A stretch of DNA of 64,000 nt from Hyparrhenia diplandra (taxonomy: Eukaryota > Streptophyta > Magnoliopsida > Poales > Poaceae), in assembly GCA_015847255.1 (NCBI GenBank), contig JADLZK010002809.1, positions 62,001 to 126,000 of the forward strand, read 5' to 3'. The notes under the pieces were generated by a model. That model did no database searches. It had not been told where the DNA came from and saw only the letters and a program-made list of their open reading frames with translations. A program made the translations under genes and the position numbers. Shown piece by piece: positions 31,621-44,799 of the stretch (position 1 is its first letter; every line of letters begins with the position of its first letter).

Positions 31621-34600
31621 GAAAACAAAGGGACTTGCTATATCTCTTTCACAAGAAATTGACCCCAAAATCTTGCAACCACCGGGACCATTGGATCCAC
31701 ATCCGGCGGCCAGTGCATAGCAAGCGGCGCATGTAAAGCGGCATGCATGCTTGCGCATGCACTGCCAACCGTCTTGACTTGACAATGACTAATGGGTAAC
31801 GGGTCCGAAAAACTAATAATGGGTTCGGATCGAACCCGTTAACAAAAAGAGATCGGTCGGTCACTTTGCGAGAATGGGGACAGAATTTACAATTATTACA
31901 GAAATGCCATTGAACCTGCTTTGCAAGAAAGAAACACCAAGGGGAGATGGCCATCCATGCAGCCCGATCGATCGGATCTAGGAAAAAATCGGAGAAGAAG
32001 AGGATCAAGCTGGATTGGTATGTCCCCTCTTACGTCCTTGTTTCTCCCTCTGTTCTTCCTCCTCCCCCACGTTTATACGTAATCATACATGATCAAAAAT
32101 TCTTGTGCTCATGCGTATTTGCACATGCTTTTTCCTCTGTGCGTGATTTGTCCATGTTTTACTCGTTCCTGCATGCGATTAGTGTTTGTGCGATCCGAAC
32201 ACCATCTTTAATCGACCGTATATCCTTCCTTTCTTCCAACTATGTACAATCATTACAACCTTAACACGGATGCCCAACCCAGAACACACATGTCGGGCAG
32301 GGCAATGTAGGATCGATACCAATCCAAATATCATATAGTCCTAACTAAAATTGCGAGTTAACTATATGTGCAATTTGTACTATAATAGTTTGCAATTACC
32401 ACGATAATGATTTGCAATTAGGCTTTCAAAATACCCAAAGTATCAATTATTTAAGTGCCCTGGACATCTCTCAAGGATCATCCTCGGATATCTAGGGCCA
32501 TAAGCGAACTAACATGTACGGGGCCACAACAGAACAAAGAGGTCGAGGGCAATGTAGGACCATTAGAAATCAAAATTTCATATAATCATCCCTGGGAAAT
32601 TGCAGTTGACTATATGTGCAATTTATACTATAACGAGTTTGGAATTTAGAGTACTAACAGTTTCCAATAGAGTATCACAATGAACACACATTCCAGGCCA
32701 ATATTCAGTTAACTATTAGTAACCGAACAAACACAAAGAATTATGAGATAAGTTCTTAATATACATCATCTTTGTTAGTTAGATGATGACATAAACACAT
32801 ACCAAGGGCTACATTACTCATGGTGACTAGGCATTATTAACAACATAGCATATTTGTTTTAAGTAATGAAATAGCAAATGGGTAGTTGAAACAACATCGG
32901 CGGGGAGGTAGTGGGACTCACTAATGTCGGGGAGGTCCATTTGAACACCAACAATCTCCACAAGCTTAAACCCATCCATATCTGCCATGTCCTAGCACAT
33001 AGATTGTATATCTGTCAATATACGAGGTTTTAACAATCTATACAGAAAAAACAAGGGTGCAAAGCCAACCAGTTAGCTAATTCGACATAGGGATTATACC
33101 TGTAGCTCTAGATGAAACATGTAGCTAGTCCAAGGGCCTCGGGGACGGCGGCCGAGATGGTTCGAGTTCAATATGCAAGCCAAGACAACAAGAAGCAATC
33201 AATATGTGTAAAACGATGCGCCAAGGTCACAAAATCATAGAAAAATGGTTTCAGATTAGTATGTTTTGTTTAAACCCAATCACAAAATACAATATTCGAC
33301 CGGACCACATAAATTGGTTCCGGCATATTGTATACCTTTAAAGGTAGACTTTGGTAGAATGCACAACAAAATTAATCGGTTGCAATATTGTTTCAACCAC
33401 AGTGCATAAAATAGAAGGGAAAAGCTCATGTATTGTCAGCTCATGTTGCATATGCACTCTGTTATGTTATGTGTTATCAGCTCATGTAAGATCATTCTGC
33501 CATGAGAAGATTAAGCAGACATAGGACATCACATCACCACTAGAAAAGTCGACAGACTACAGTCTGTGTATTACACAACAAAATAAATAAGAACAAAAAA
33601 ATTCCAACTCTGATAAGCATGCACTATGTTAGATCAACTTCCTGTACCAAATTTTGTGAGGACAGCACTATATGTGTTTCTGATAATAATATAGATAACA
33701 TCTTTCAAAAAAAAAACATTCTCTGCACAGAAACTCGACAAGATGTTCACTTTGGGAATTTGGATTGTCACTCATCCAGCAGACAATTGCTAATCAATAT
33801 ACATAACATAAGGTAAACAGCACTATATGCAGCAGGTGGACCAAGTACCTGGCCACATTGGGTTATTGTAATACTGAACCTTGCTGGCTTTGCACCAGCA
33901 TTGCTCTCTAGCAGTTAATAGATGGTCACTTTACTAACAAACACACTATAAAGTAATGAGTGGTACTTTATAATCTTATTTAAAGTAGCATTCATGAATA
34001 GGCTACCAGATTGATACCTTCAGTAGCATTTCAAGTGAAAATATTCTCTCTGCTATCAACTGCATTGACAAAATTTGCAACTTTTCTTCTTGCATCCTCA
34101 TATGCATGAGTAGCCTTCGCGCTGGTGCCAAAGGAATTGACATGTCAGTTAACTTACAACACGGTACACATATATTAGTAGCACTTGTAAACACCGAAAA
34201 CTCAGACAAATATAGAAACCCATGCACATTGGCCAAAGAACACCATGAACTGACTAATCTATCTTTCTATGAACTAACTGATCTATCTTTCTATGGATAA
34301 TGTGTCAATTGACATGTCAGTTGACTGATCTAAATTTCTAAACAAACCTATAAAGACACAATTTTGACAATTTTGACAAAGAAAACAAGGAACAAGATAA
34401 AGATAAGGACAATGGACATTACAATGCATCATACAGTACAATACAAGGAATGCAGGTAAAATATAAATTACAAGACAAGGCACAATCCAAACACAATTTG
34501 CAGGTCCCTGTGATGACTTTGCATCTCGGCCTCGAGGGCCTAACGGCCCACTCGGCCTCGAAGCGAAAGTGTTACTTTCAAAAGGCGCCTTCAGCGCAAG

Positions 34601-36399
34601 GTTTTATATAGCCAATCAAGCGATGTCATTTTGTATTGTCATGCCTTGTATCTTGGGGTCCCTTTTTTTGGACTATGACATCTTGTTTCAAACAATTTTG
34701 TTTATTACAAGGGACATGACAAATTGAAACAAACAAGTAGACAGATTTGACAAAGTTTTCTTATTACAAGGGACATGAAAGCTGCAACAAACAAGGCGGC
34801 ACAGATTTGACAAGTTCTCTTTTATTTGCGGGTCAACAACCAAGGAGTTGATGAAATGGAAGAACCGGATTCTTTAATGGAGATTGGTCTTGGAAGTGAT
34901 GATAATGCCATCCAACTTACTCAATTGTCCGAGTTAACAACTGATCATGAGGTTTCAAAATAATGAAACTAGTTTCCATTTGTCAAATTTCATGTTATTG
35001 CCATTGAATGTTCAAAGAAACTAGTTAGGTCTTCGCTTATCCATGACATTTTTATATGCATTTGTTCTAAGCAAGACATTTTCAAATCAATCGAAAGCTA
35101 CTACAACTATCATTCAAATATTGTCAACCCCAATTATACTCATGAGGTAAATTAGAATTCTTGTTATTGCACATTAAGATGTAACAAATTGCATTGATGG
35201 AAATGTGCAAATTTAGCCTATCCCTAATTGCAACTACCGATATCGACTATGCTTACGTTTTATTTGTAATGAGCGGGATACTTCAAAGAACACAAGTGGA
35301 CTACAACCGCTATGGATAGGAAGAAGAAACAAAAAGAAATGAATGTAAGTTTCACAAAATATCCACCAAAATTATTCATGACATACATTTTTTTTGAAAA
35401 AGAGGAGCATCCACTATACCAACGGCAAATCCATCATAAGCTATTTTATATGGCTCTTCTCTTATGCAAGGCTACATCCATAGAGGGTTTTCAATTGAAT
35501 CACGAGAGCTATTACCTATTCGAATCAAACATTTTCAATTCAACACATACTCATGAGGTAAAAATGGAATCAACTTACTTTGTCAATCTTGAATACGTTT
35601 GTACACTACTTTCTCTCCCAATATTGTTTCCTTTAGCAATTCTTTGTCCTCCTCATGCTTTGGGGGCCCTCAAAGCACCACCAATGAACTACAACACCTT
35701 AGGACAAGAACAAGGCATACGAGAGAGAAGAAAGTGAGATTCATAAAAGCGGGCACTAAACATTTTGAAAAATATAGCCATGTTTGAATTATGACCCTAG
35801 ATACGTGATTGCGGTTGATCACATCACGAGGAGGAACGAGCTATGTACTATCGAGGGAGGAACAAGCTATACAAGCCTAAGTAACCATTTCATGGGACAT
35901 GCAAATTCTTCAAATCTCATTGATGAAGATGTTATGTCATCACAAATGACGGGGAGGTTTCATGGCCTTGCTCAATGGCCAAGAGGTATTCACTTGTTTT
36001 GTACAAATAATGCTACATTACTTTATTTCCTAGAGTACATGCGAAATATCTAAACAATACACTGCTTTTTGTTACGTGAAAACGAGAACCAAATGTTCAT
36101 GACAACCGCCAGAATCCCCCGAGCCTCGACCAAACACGGCACTATGCGGGGGCGGCCCGCAAAATGAAGAATCGAAGTTGTACCGGAGTATGCCAACAAT
36201 GAAGCAAACTTGGTACATGAACAACAACATAACCAGCTTCCTATGAATACAAGCACAAGCATTCGGCTGAGGGAGCACAAGTTTTTGGAGAAAACATGCG
36301 CCAAATGAAGAGCATCTAGAGCGCAGTGAAGAAGAGGATGACGAGCTAAGAGCAATTCGGATGGAAACTGAAACTATTATGGCGTAACGCTTGTCTCAA
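31621..36399. other. Gene-poor, transposon-like DNA upstream of the FAR1 relic
   Basis: Mostly AT-rich and anonymous. An open stretch near 34840-34965 (minimal peptide MEEPDSLMEIGLGSDDN) and broken frames at 35312-36050 look like degraded exons, possibly of the same transposon as the FAR1-like gene, but I recognise no family. 34510-34580 contains a GGCCTCGAGGGCC-type phrase repeated as CGGCCTCGA. Confidence 0.3.
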
Positions 36400-37659
36400 G
36401 AATATGCCGATAGCCTCGTCCCTCACATTGGAATGAAATTCGACACATCCGACCAAGCCTATAAATTCTACAATGACTACGCCTTTATAGTTGGCTTCTC
36501 AATTGTCGCGGCACGGATACAAGTGCCAAGACAAGAAAGATGCCAACTATGACAAGGTGACTAGAATCACACTCAAGTGCAACATGTGTGGTAAGCCAAA
36601 GCCGGAAGATAGCATGGCAAAGGGGGGTGAGGCCTCTCCGCTGTTCCAAGTGTCCAAAGCACTAGTAAATGGGAAAAAGAAGAAGCTTCGCCAGAGGAGT
36701 ACAATGCGCTAGAAAGAACAAGAAGCAGATATCCGGTACACCTCCAACACCAAATCGATTGCCAAACAAAAGGGTAACGAAAGCACACTTAAAACCACAG
36801 TTATTGCCCTACTGAATTGTTGCCACACAAATGTAACAATGTATGGAAATCACTAGGTTGAACCTTGAGCATAATCATGCATTTGCGGTGCGACAATCAA
36901 AAAAGAACAAGTTGTTTTCACAGATTAGGATGACGGATATGGAAAAGGAGCTGATCGCCACGTTCAACAAGGTTAACCTACCGGATAGGAAGATCATGGC
37001 TGTTCTATCCTTCTTAAGAGGAGGGGCTGTGACTCCATTCAATAAGAAACATGTCGGCAATGAGAAGACCAAGATTAACAAGGCATCGCGGACAATGACA
37101 TGAAGCAAGTGTATGAATGGTTCTCTAAGCAAAGAAATTAAGACCCAATGTTCTTCTACAGGTTTGACATAGATGAGAACAACAGGGGGTGAGAAACATT
37201 TTCCGGAGCAATGGAAGGAGTAGGAGATACTATGAAGAGTTTGGAGGCGCATCGGTTTTCGACACGACCTACAACACCAACAAGTACTCCCTCAAGTTTG
37301 CACCAATTGTAGGGATCACAGGTCATGGGGACAACTGTTTTGTTTGGTCAGCGCTTTCATCATGGATGAGACAAGAGAAACTTTTGAGTGGATATTTGAG
37401 ACTATGCTGACTTGTATGGGAGGGAAGCATCCTAAAACTATAATCACCGATCGGGACTTTGCAATGAGGGCTGCTATCAAAAATAAGCTACCAAACTTTG
37501 TCCATCGAAATCTGTTTCTTCCACATCGTGAAGAAAGCACAAGAGAAGGGTGGAAGGGTGTTCTCAACGAGGCGAATAAGAAGCTTCATGCTGATCTCTT
37601 TGACATCCTAGGGTACTACACCGTTGGGGCCCGAGTTTGAGGACTTGTACCGCAAGTTG
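36400..37659 (+). pseudogene. FAR1/FHY3-like, MULE-derived transposase, 5' half
   Basis: About 36425-36600 encodes the N-terminal FAR1 DNA-binding domain (MKFDTSDQAYKFYNDYA, then CNMCG). About 36850-37110 continues with EHNHAF and a helical stretch. About 37190-37640 carries the MULE-type DDE core: VFDTTYNTNKYSL, with the first Asp, then TIITDRDFAM, with the second Asp. Several frameshifts and stops (for example near 36505, 37100 and 37390) break the frame. Translation reaches EDLYRKL exactly at the insertion point of the big CACTA element and resumes at 48617. By family knowledge these are transposase-derived DNA-binding proteins, either domesticated transcription factors or transposon-encoded. 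The decay favours the latter. Confidence 0.85.
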
Positions 37660-37669
37660 CACTACAAGA

Positions 37670-38240
37670 TTTTGACCCTATTGCCACTCAACGTCATTTG
37701 CGTCACCATAAATTGTGTTGTAATAGGGGTGCATTTTGCAACATTTTTCCAAAAAAGCGTGGCAATAGGGGGGTTGTGTTGCCACAAAAATAGTGCATTG
37801 CAATTTTTACGTTCAATGTTGCAAGAGGTGACACCTATAGCAACACTTTTTTTAGAAGTGTTGCTATTGGTTAATAATATTGCCATAATGATATTTAGTT
37901 GTATTAGTATTGATTGGCGTTGCAACTGTCTAGTGCTCTTGCAACCATATAAAAATAGTATTGCTATTGTTTGATATTATTGCCACAATGTTGTTGGGTT
38001 GTAATATTTTGCACGGCTGTTGCAATAAGTAGAATGGGTATCGCAACAAAATTTCTATTGCGATGCAATAGTTTGTTGTTATTACCACAATTTTATTTGG
38101 TTGTAATACTTATCACTACCATTGCAATAGATAGCGATTTATTGCAACTAAATACCTAAAGCGATGCGATACTATGTTGCTATTGCCACATGTCAATTTA
38201 GTTGCTATAAAATCTTTTGTGTAGTTGTAATATGTTGTTG
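37670..38240. repeat. Left subterminal repeat zone of the large CACTA element
   Basis: Dozens of short motifs of the form TTGCAA, TTGCTATTG, TTGCCACAA and GCAATAG in both orientations, spaced irregularly. In CACTA elements such arrays bind the element's own DNA-binding protein. Confidence 0.8.
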
Positions 38241-41200
38241 TAGAAAACATTTTGTATTTCGTGGGCTTTGGGTATAGAAAAAGGACCAAAGCTAACCGGC
38301 AGCCTACGCGAACTGCTTGAGACCACATCACATCCATCAATCGATCAAGAGATGAAGCTCCTGAATCCACCAGTGAGAGAAGGGAAAGTGCCTCGTCGCT
38401 GTTGGCTCTTGATGACTCGCATGCAGTGAGCAAGTGCTACTTTTAATTTGATCACTAGTAAAGTGCTAGTGCTAAAGCTACATGAAACAAATTTACAGTT
38501 GACTTGGTGCCAAAAGCTATAATGAGAAATTTATGCTTCCATTAATAAAAGTGTGCTCTTAGAGCTCGGTACATTTAATAAGTGTATATCAGAGGAGAGT
38601 ACTATGGCAAGAGCACACATGAATCAGCTCATCAAAATTTCAGTAAATTTTTGTTTAACGTGTTCTCTCTTTACCTTGAGCCAGTTTTCGCACATGAAAA
38701 AAAAAAAAAGAATTGCAAATGTAGATAATGTGGTACAGAGAACAATCCTAGGCACTAAAACTGCCTACAATTCTAGTGGCAGACATAGCACGGATGTTTG
38801 CCTGAGCTGCATCCTAAATTATCATCTAAGTAGTAAACTATCACAATTTGGTCATACTGAAAATATAGTAACCAAATCCTCTTCTGATTACAGCACATCA
38901 AAATGGAAATTGGAAAAAAAAAACTTAACTCACAGATTATACATCTATATGCACACCAGGGCCAAAAACATAACTAAATTCCAACAAGAAATGTACCAAG
39001 ATCGGCTGTAGAGCAGCACAGATCAGATGAGAGGACTGCAGCGTTGCAATCATGTTTAGGATGGTAAGTTGAATGTACAAGGTCTTCTTGATCGAATAAC
39101 CTGAAGAAATTCTAACCTTCTTACAGTTCGATTAAGACTCCAAGTTGAAGCTGAAAAATCACAGATTCTGCATATATTGTTTATATAAAGACATATATGT
39201 ACAGTGCACCATTTCATTTTAAATAATCTATAAGGCAATTCCTTTGTTCTAACATGAAAGATCGCCAAAACAGCAACATATAAAAAGTAGTATGCTGGAG
39301 ACGTCATCTTGCATCCTATACTGCAAGTGGCTTGATTTGTCCCAAAGATTTAGCTGCGCCGAATACAGCTGCAGAGCCTCCCATGTCTAATATCATCAGC
39401 TTGATGCTGCAGCCTATGGTCACCATGAAAGACAGACGTACCATTTAGGAGGACAATTTGGCAGTTGGGAGACTCTGAAAATATGTAGCCGTCCATGTCT
39501 TGCTACGTGCTAGACTCAATCACCATGAAATTCTTGATAACTAACTGACTCGCCAAGCACATCTAACTGAGAACAATTCAACATATGCACTCAGAAATAG
39601 CGGCAAAGCTTTTGCTGTCCATTCTAAAAACATATGCATTCAGAGTTTGGTAGCCAACCTAAAATGAAAGAAATGGTCAGAATAATGGAAACCAAATAAG
39701 CACCAACTCTACAAATGGTGGGTTCGATCCTAAACTGTAAGAAGAAAATATATGCTTTGCAGCTTTATGAGCTTAAACTTTGAGATATTACTTATTCACT
39801 TATTAAAGCAACCAGCAAACTGGAGTAACTCCATATACTACACATATGCAGTGAAGGACATATTATAAATATCACACTCAGTGTAATGTTAACATGTAAA
39901 TGTTAAAAAAATATTTTCATTGACAATACATGTAGATCCGATGCACACTAATATGCTAATTTCAGAAAGTTGGACATGCCATGGCTACCACTGTTTTGTA
40001 TGTTTGAGAATGCACTAATCCTCTGTCCATACAAACATGATTCTGAAAGAAGTTGAGCTATCAGCTTCTATTTAAGAATCATCTAGAAAGTTTTTTTTTT
40101 TTCTCAAATTTAGTTCCCAGAATTTATCATGTGCCTCAGTTTTTTGATCAAATTTAGTTCCCAGATTTTATCATGTGCCTCAAATAAGCTCTTCTCGGCA
40201 GTATGTGTCACTGTCCATATATCAGGAACTCAAAATTAAAAAGAAAATGCAAATGGAGTGCCAATATCTGTAAGTCAGCACTACCTTAAGTAAAACAAAG
40301 TCACGAAAAGACAAGCAAGGAACCACAAGAGAGCCAATGGGAACCTTTTACTCGGCCTTGTCCAGAGAATAGAGGGCTGCAGACAGTGCGGTGTTGTCTT
40401 CTCTTTCACCTATGTCATTGTTGGCATTGTCCACCACATCTTCCATGCTTGGGCACCAAGACACAAGTTGTGAATATGGAGAGACATGAGAAATTTCATG
40501 TCAACAATGTCCAAAGTGCAATCGAGCATGGTTTTATTCAAGAAGTCAAACTGAACATAGTATTTTATTAGTCAACAATGCCCAGACTGAAATAATCATA
40601 AATTGTGAAAATTCTGAACATAATTAAAATACTTGCTAAGGAACACTATACTCAATGGCAGACACCAGTTTTTTAACTATTGAAGCTAGAGGAAAGGTCA
40701 GCTTTGTTGAACAAGTTGTCTCAGTTGGTATGCTCGAGCAATCCTGGAACCATGACGATTTTAGCAGCATTCAACAAAGATGAATTTTGTGGGCTTAACC
40801 AAAATAAAAATAGATTCTTGCTCAGATACTAAGCTGGAAACTTTTCAATACTTTATACTTTCACATGGATAACGACAATACTTCAATCAATATTTTGCCA
40901 TTAAAAACGGATGTACTTCATAAGTACTTTCAAAACTGAATGGGGGCATAGGAAACAAAACGCACCAAAGTAATTGCATTCGCTAGAACATTTGAGGGAG
41001 ACGGAGTGTGGCGCCAAAATCTGCAATCCATAAATGTATTTAGCAGCATCCTGGAACGATGGATGCATGAACAATAAACATAGTGAGGGCACCCTTTTTT
41101 TAGAAAATAGGAAAAAAAGTTCCAGCCTCCTCTTTCAATATGTATGAGTCCACAATTGAATGTCTAGCAGCAGAGATGCAAAAAAATGAAAACTACACCT

Positions 41201-42096
41201 ACATCAAGCCCCAATTTTATCGTCTAATCAGGACCTCTGCAATAGAGGCATTGTAAGATAAGGGACAAAGCAGCAAACAAAGCTTGGAAGCAAGTACAGT
41301 GGTTTAAGTACATGAATTGAGTACTCTCCATTTAAGAAGGTTTTAATTCAGCTAATCACATGTAATATTTGTTCTATCAAAATATATCTTCAGAAATCTA
41401 GAGCAGCATTTCCACCAAGCAAACACAGAAGATTAAGAACAACCTGTGTTGACATGTTACAATCCCATATCACAGATTCAAGACAATACACTTCAGTTAA
41501 AATCAAGAACTACCGACCAGTCTAGTACAAGCAGGAGACATGGAAAATTGCTAGGACAGTTGGCTGCCGCACCACTGACAGCAATGGCTTCTGCTAGTTA
41601 TTAAATTTTTTTTTTTATGAAATCAACACACTGCAATGGCTTCAGCAATAAAGAACTGATGAAATGGCTTCAGAATTTGCTGGGCTGATCAGTTTAGTCA
41701 ATAATTTGCTAGGCTGATCAGTTATAGTAATAGGTTATTAACATGTAAACATGGTGCAAATTAACAAATCAAAGCATCTGGCTGTTGAATTGTTTATTTA
41801 ACAACAGCATCTGATGGACAGAAAAGAGGGATATGAGATGTCAACAAGGGGATAGGGACAAGTCAGGTCACCGTATCCCAGCATCATCAGCAGGTAATAA
41901 TTTATTCCTAACATGCCATCACTCTAAAGCATCATCAGCAGGCAATAATTTATTCCTAACATCTAGCCCACATGCTGAACTGCATGGCACCAGATTGGTT
42001 GTAACCACACTAAAGATGGATGCGAAGGAAATAGTATGCTATTTCACATCTGAATATTATGGCACCGATTCACAAATAGTACACACAAACTAAGAT
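38241..42096. other. Left interior of the large CACTA element
   Basis: AT-rich and mostly anonymous apart from the LAP exon at 39316-39413. It contains small direct duplications, for example TTTAGTTCCCAGA-TTTATCATGTGCCTCA twice at about 40110-40180, and AGCATCATCAGCAGG-AATAATTTATTC twice at about 41880-41962. No other exon is recognised. Confidence 0.4.
39316..39413 (-). pseudogene. Leucine aminopeptidase (M17) exon fragment captured in CACTA
   Basis: After an acceptor-like ATAG, the minus strand reads CSIKLMILDMGGSAAVFGAA followed by KSLGQIKPLAV and a stop. It corresponds to the conserved segment of plant leucine aminopeptidases that includes the invariant DMGGSAAV block. In intact enzymes the protein continues through the metal-binding NTDAEGRL motif, which is absent here. 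A single exon in a transposon indicates a captured, non-functional fragment. Confidence 0.8.
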
Positions 42097-42849
42097 TTAT
42101 GTTGACTGTACACACAAGTGCCACACATCTATCAGGAGTTGCTGCAGAAATCTCACCTGGAGACTAGACACTTCCCCTTTCTGATTGCAGCAGGTTCGGC
42201 AAGAGACATAGGCTTCGAGCTGCAGCAACTCTAGCCTGTCCAATGCATCATCGCTTCCTGTGTTGCCTCCTACATGGCCGGGTACCTCGTGCGGCAGCGC
42301 CGCCAAGCCACCGTCGTTGCCTGTGTTGCTGCCGAGCCCCTGTGACACGCGCCGCACATCAGGCACATGGACAGGCGAGCAAGCAAAGAAAAGCGAGGGG
42401 AAGGGGAAGGAATAGGTCGAACCTTGGAGGATGACGTTCGGCCTGGTGACGGCGGAGGCGGCGACGCCGGCGTTGGCACTGGCGGGGGCGTGGCACGACG
42501 GCGCGGACACGAGAGCTAGAAAGAGAGGAACGGGAACATGTCGCTGCTGGGGACGTGCAGCGGCGGCGTCCTTGCCTGCGCTTTCCCTTGTTGGCCTGCT
42601 CAGTTCGTCCGCCGCCGAATGCCGATAGATTGAAAGTAAGGGAAGGGGAATGGAGAAGAGAGTCCTGGAGGGAGGTGAATGGATAAGAACGGCGAAATTT
42701 TTGTCGCTCCCGCGTCCACTTGCGCGCGCCTCCCATCCGCGCCTTTCACCCCTCTCTCTCTCTTGCGCGTGGGCCATTCGCTGAGTCGGCGGCCGCCAGA
42801 CTCGTTTTTCAGAGGCGCGGACTTGTTTTTGTGAGCGGGAGACGTTCAT
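42097..42849 (-). other. GC-rich minus-strand open frame (250 codons), unknown
   Basis: A long minus-strand frame inside the CACTA element covering a GC-rich island (42240-42800). It is rich in Arg, Ala and Ser with no recognised domain. Possible splice donors are visible (for example CTCCAAG|GTTCGA at 42423/42422). It looks like the promoter and first exon(s) of a captured gene rather than an intact protein gene. Confidence 0.3.
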
Positions 42850-44340
42850 GGCTAAATTTAAAGTTGGTTCTAATCCAGTTGTTAAAAAAAGTTGATTCTA
42901 ATTCTTTTCGTTTTTAATTAAAAAGTTTGGCGGACTGCTCATGCTCATTGATTTTTTAAAAATATTTTAGAACTTGTTTAGAATTTTATTCGAACATAGT
43001 TTGATCTCATGCAAAAAAATCTTAATTTTGGAAATTGTTTTTGGTAATTTTTGTATTATTATATTTTGTTAGAAGAGACTAAGAAAACAACCGTATATAT
43101 ACTATATAAATATGGTTTCCTTCCTAATTCTACTACACATATGGTTTGTGACTCAAGGATCTTGTCATATGAAACAACGGTTTACAATATTAAATTTTCA
43201 TGCAAAAAAGGTAATGAGATAGCGAGAAGAGAATAAGCTCTTCATGTTTGCTCTAAGAAACGTCAAGCCATTCATTCATCTTATAATTTGGAGGAATGGA
43301 GGGAGTAACATTTAAGATTGTATGGTTTTGCATAGGATACTTGTCTCCCTCTTTATAGTCAAAAGGAAGGGCACAGGCTTTTCCGACAAGAGAGAGTCAT
43401 GGAGAAGAAAAAGAAAAAAGAATAGACGGAAGAGAAACAACAAAAGAAGGGGTGCTCAATGGCGTCGTTCGCTCCTCCTCCGTGCAAGTCCTTAGAGTCA
43501 TGGCGTTGTGGCGATGGTGATGGACGTGACGACGGGTCATTGTTCCTCGTACATTCCGACTTATCGGGGCATGGCTTTGCATCCCATTACGAGGGGAACG
43601 GGATGGTCAATGCAGTGGCCGGTCGTGGCCTATACGGCTTTTAGGTAGCACGGTGGAAGCATTAGTGTTTAGTCCGTGGGGGTAGATGGAGACTTGACAC
43701 CGGTCAACTCTAGTACCCATATCCCATATGGGGTAGTTGAAAAGACACGAGCCGAAACATGTCTCCACCCATGTGGGTGGCGGGGAAGAAGCGAGGAGAC
43801 CCCAAGGATCGCTCGGTTCACGAGGGTCTGTTTGCAAAGTGCGGGTCGGATCACCTCTTGGAGGGTCGGATGAGTCTAGGTCCTTGTCGAGAGAGCGGGC
43901 AAGTCGAGCAGACCTCCTGAGTGTCGGTTAACCGGGGCCCACACCCCAATGGCCGCACGAGGGAGTCATGCTCCTGAGCTTGCCCAAAAAGGGTCTCTAT
44001 GGGTTCGCCCGAAAAACCGTCTCTATGGGTTCGCCTATGTAAATGATTTGATTGAAAATTAACAAAGCGTAAGAACAAGGCCATGTCAATTTTGTGTTCA
44101 TAAAATATATCATTAGCTTTAATTCACCTTGAATCTTACAATAGAAAATAGTAAAATAACATGTTTATTAAATTATGTATTTTTACGTTAATCCCCATCG
44201 TGCACTTACAGTTAACTAAAATATCTATTAATTTGAAATTAATAAAATAAAATGGTTTAGGAGCACAAGTGCGAAAACTTTTTGGCAGCTAAATTGGCGC
44301 TCGTCAAAAATAAATTCTTCTCCTTTTAATCCCCTTCTCC
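42850..44340. other. Middle interior of the large CACTA element
   Basis: AT-rich to 43380, then a GC-richer stretch (43450-44040) with overlapping short frames and no domain. GGAATGGAGGGAGTA at about 43294-43308 resembles the right end of a Stowaway MITE without a visible partner. Confidence 0.35.
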
Positions 44341-44585
44341 TCCCGCGGCTTTTCGGGTGCCGCCGCCTCTGCTCCCTCTCGTACGGCGTCTCCATCCCTC
44401 CCAGCCGCCTTCCCTGATCCCCCTCCCTTCTGCCAAATCTGCTATCCCTTCCTCACCATCCATCGTCGTCCTCACCCAGAGGCGTCCACACCTCCTTCTC
44501 GCGTCGTCCACTGCCATGAGGCCACCATGGCTGCCGTGCCGCTCCTCCTCCTCCCGTCCGCCGCGCGCGACGACGATGGAGGCCG

Positions 44586-44756
44586 GTGCGGGATCGACGG
44601 CGCCGCCTGCGCTTGGAGAGCAGGCTGGTGTCCTGGCGGTGGACGGTGCTGCAAATGGCGGTGGAGAAGCAGTGGGGCGGGCCGCGACTCCGCGACAAGG
44701 CCGACCAATTCGGAGAGCCCATCCACTTCTGGTTCTGTCATACTAAGGGTACGTAC
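44586..44756 (+). pseudogene. TSR2-like (pre-rRNA processing) fragment captured in CACTA
   Basis: The plus frame reads WRWTVLQMAVEKQWGG, then DKADQF and HFWFCHTKG, matching the conserved TSR2 core (W-x-x-LQ-AVE-x-x-WGG ... KADQ). TSR2 escorts ribosomal protein eS26 in 40S biogenesis. The GC-rich sequence upstream (44350-44585) would fit its 5' exon but is frameshifted. The downstream reading frame ends within about 40 codons. Only the N-terminal part of the family is present. Confidence 0.7.
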
Positions 44757-44799
44757 TGTACTACAGGCCCCAACATGCTTATGATTTTCTTCTCGTGAG

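Noticed and set aside
37670..38240. microRNA precursor in the inverted TTGCAA motifs
   Set aside because: Motifs are many, short and irregular, as in CACTA subterminal zones; no single stable long hairpin stands out.
42423..42539. Signal-peptide exon starting at 42539
   Set aside because: On re-reading, the frame from that ATG hits a stop after seven codons. The hydrophobic stretch is in another frame without a nearby start.
42097..42849. 250-codon minus-strand frame as an intact gene
   Set aside because: It lies in a GC island of a transposon, has no domain, and alternative frames look equally coding-like. Kept only as an unknown open frame.
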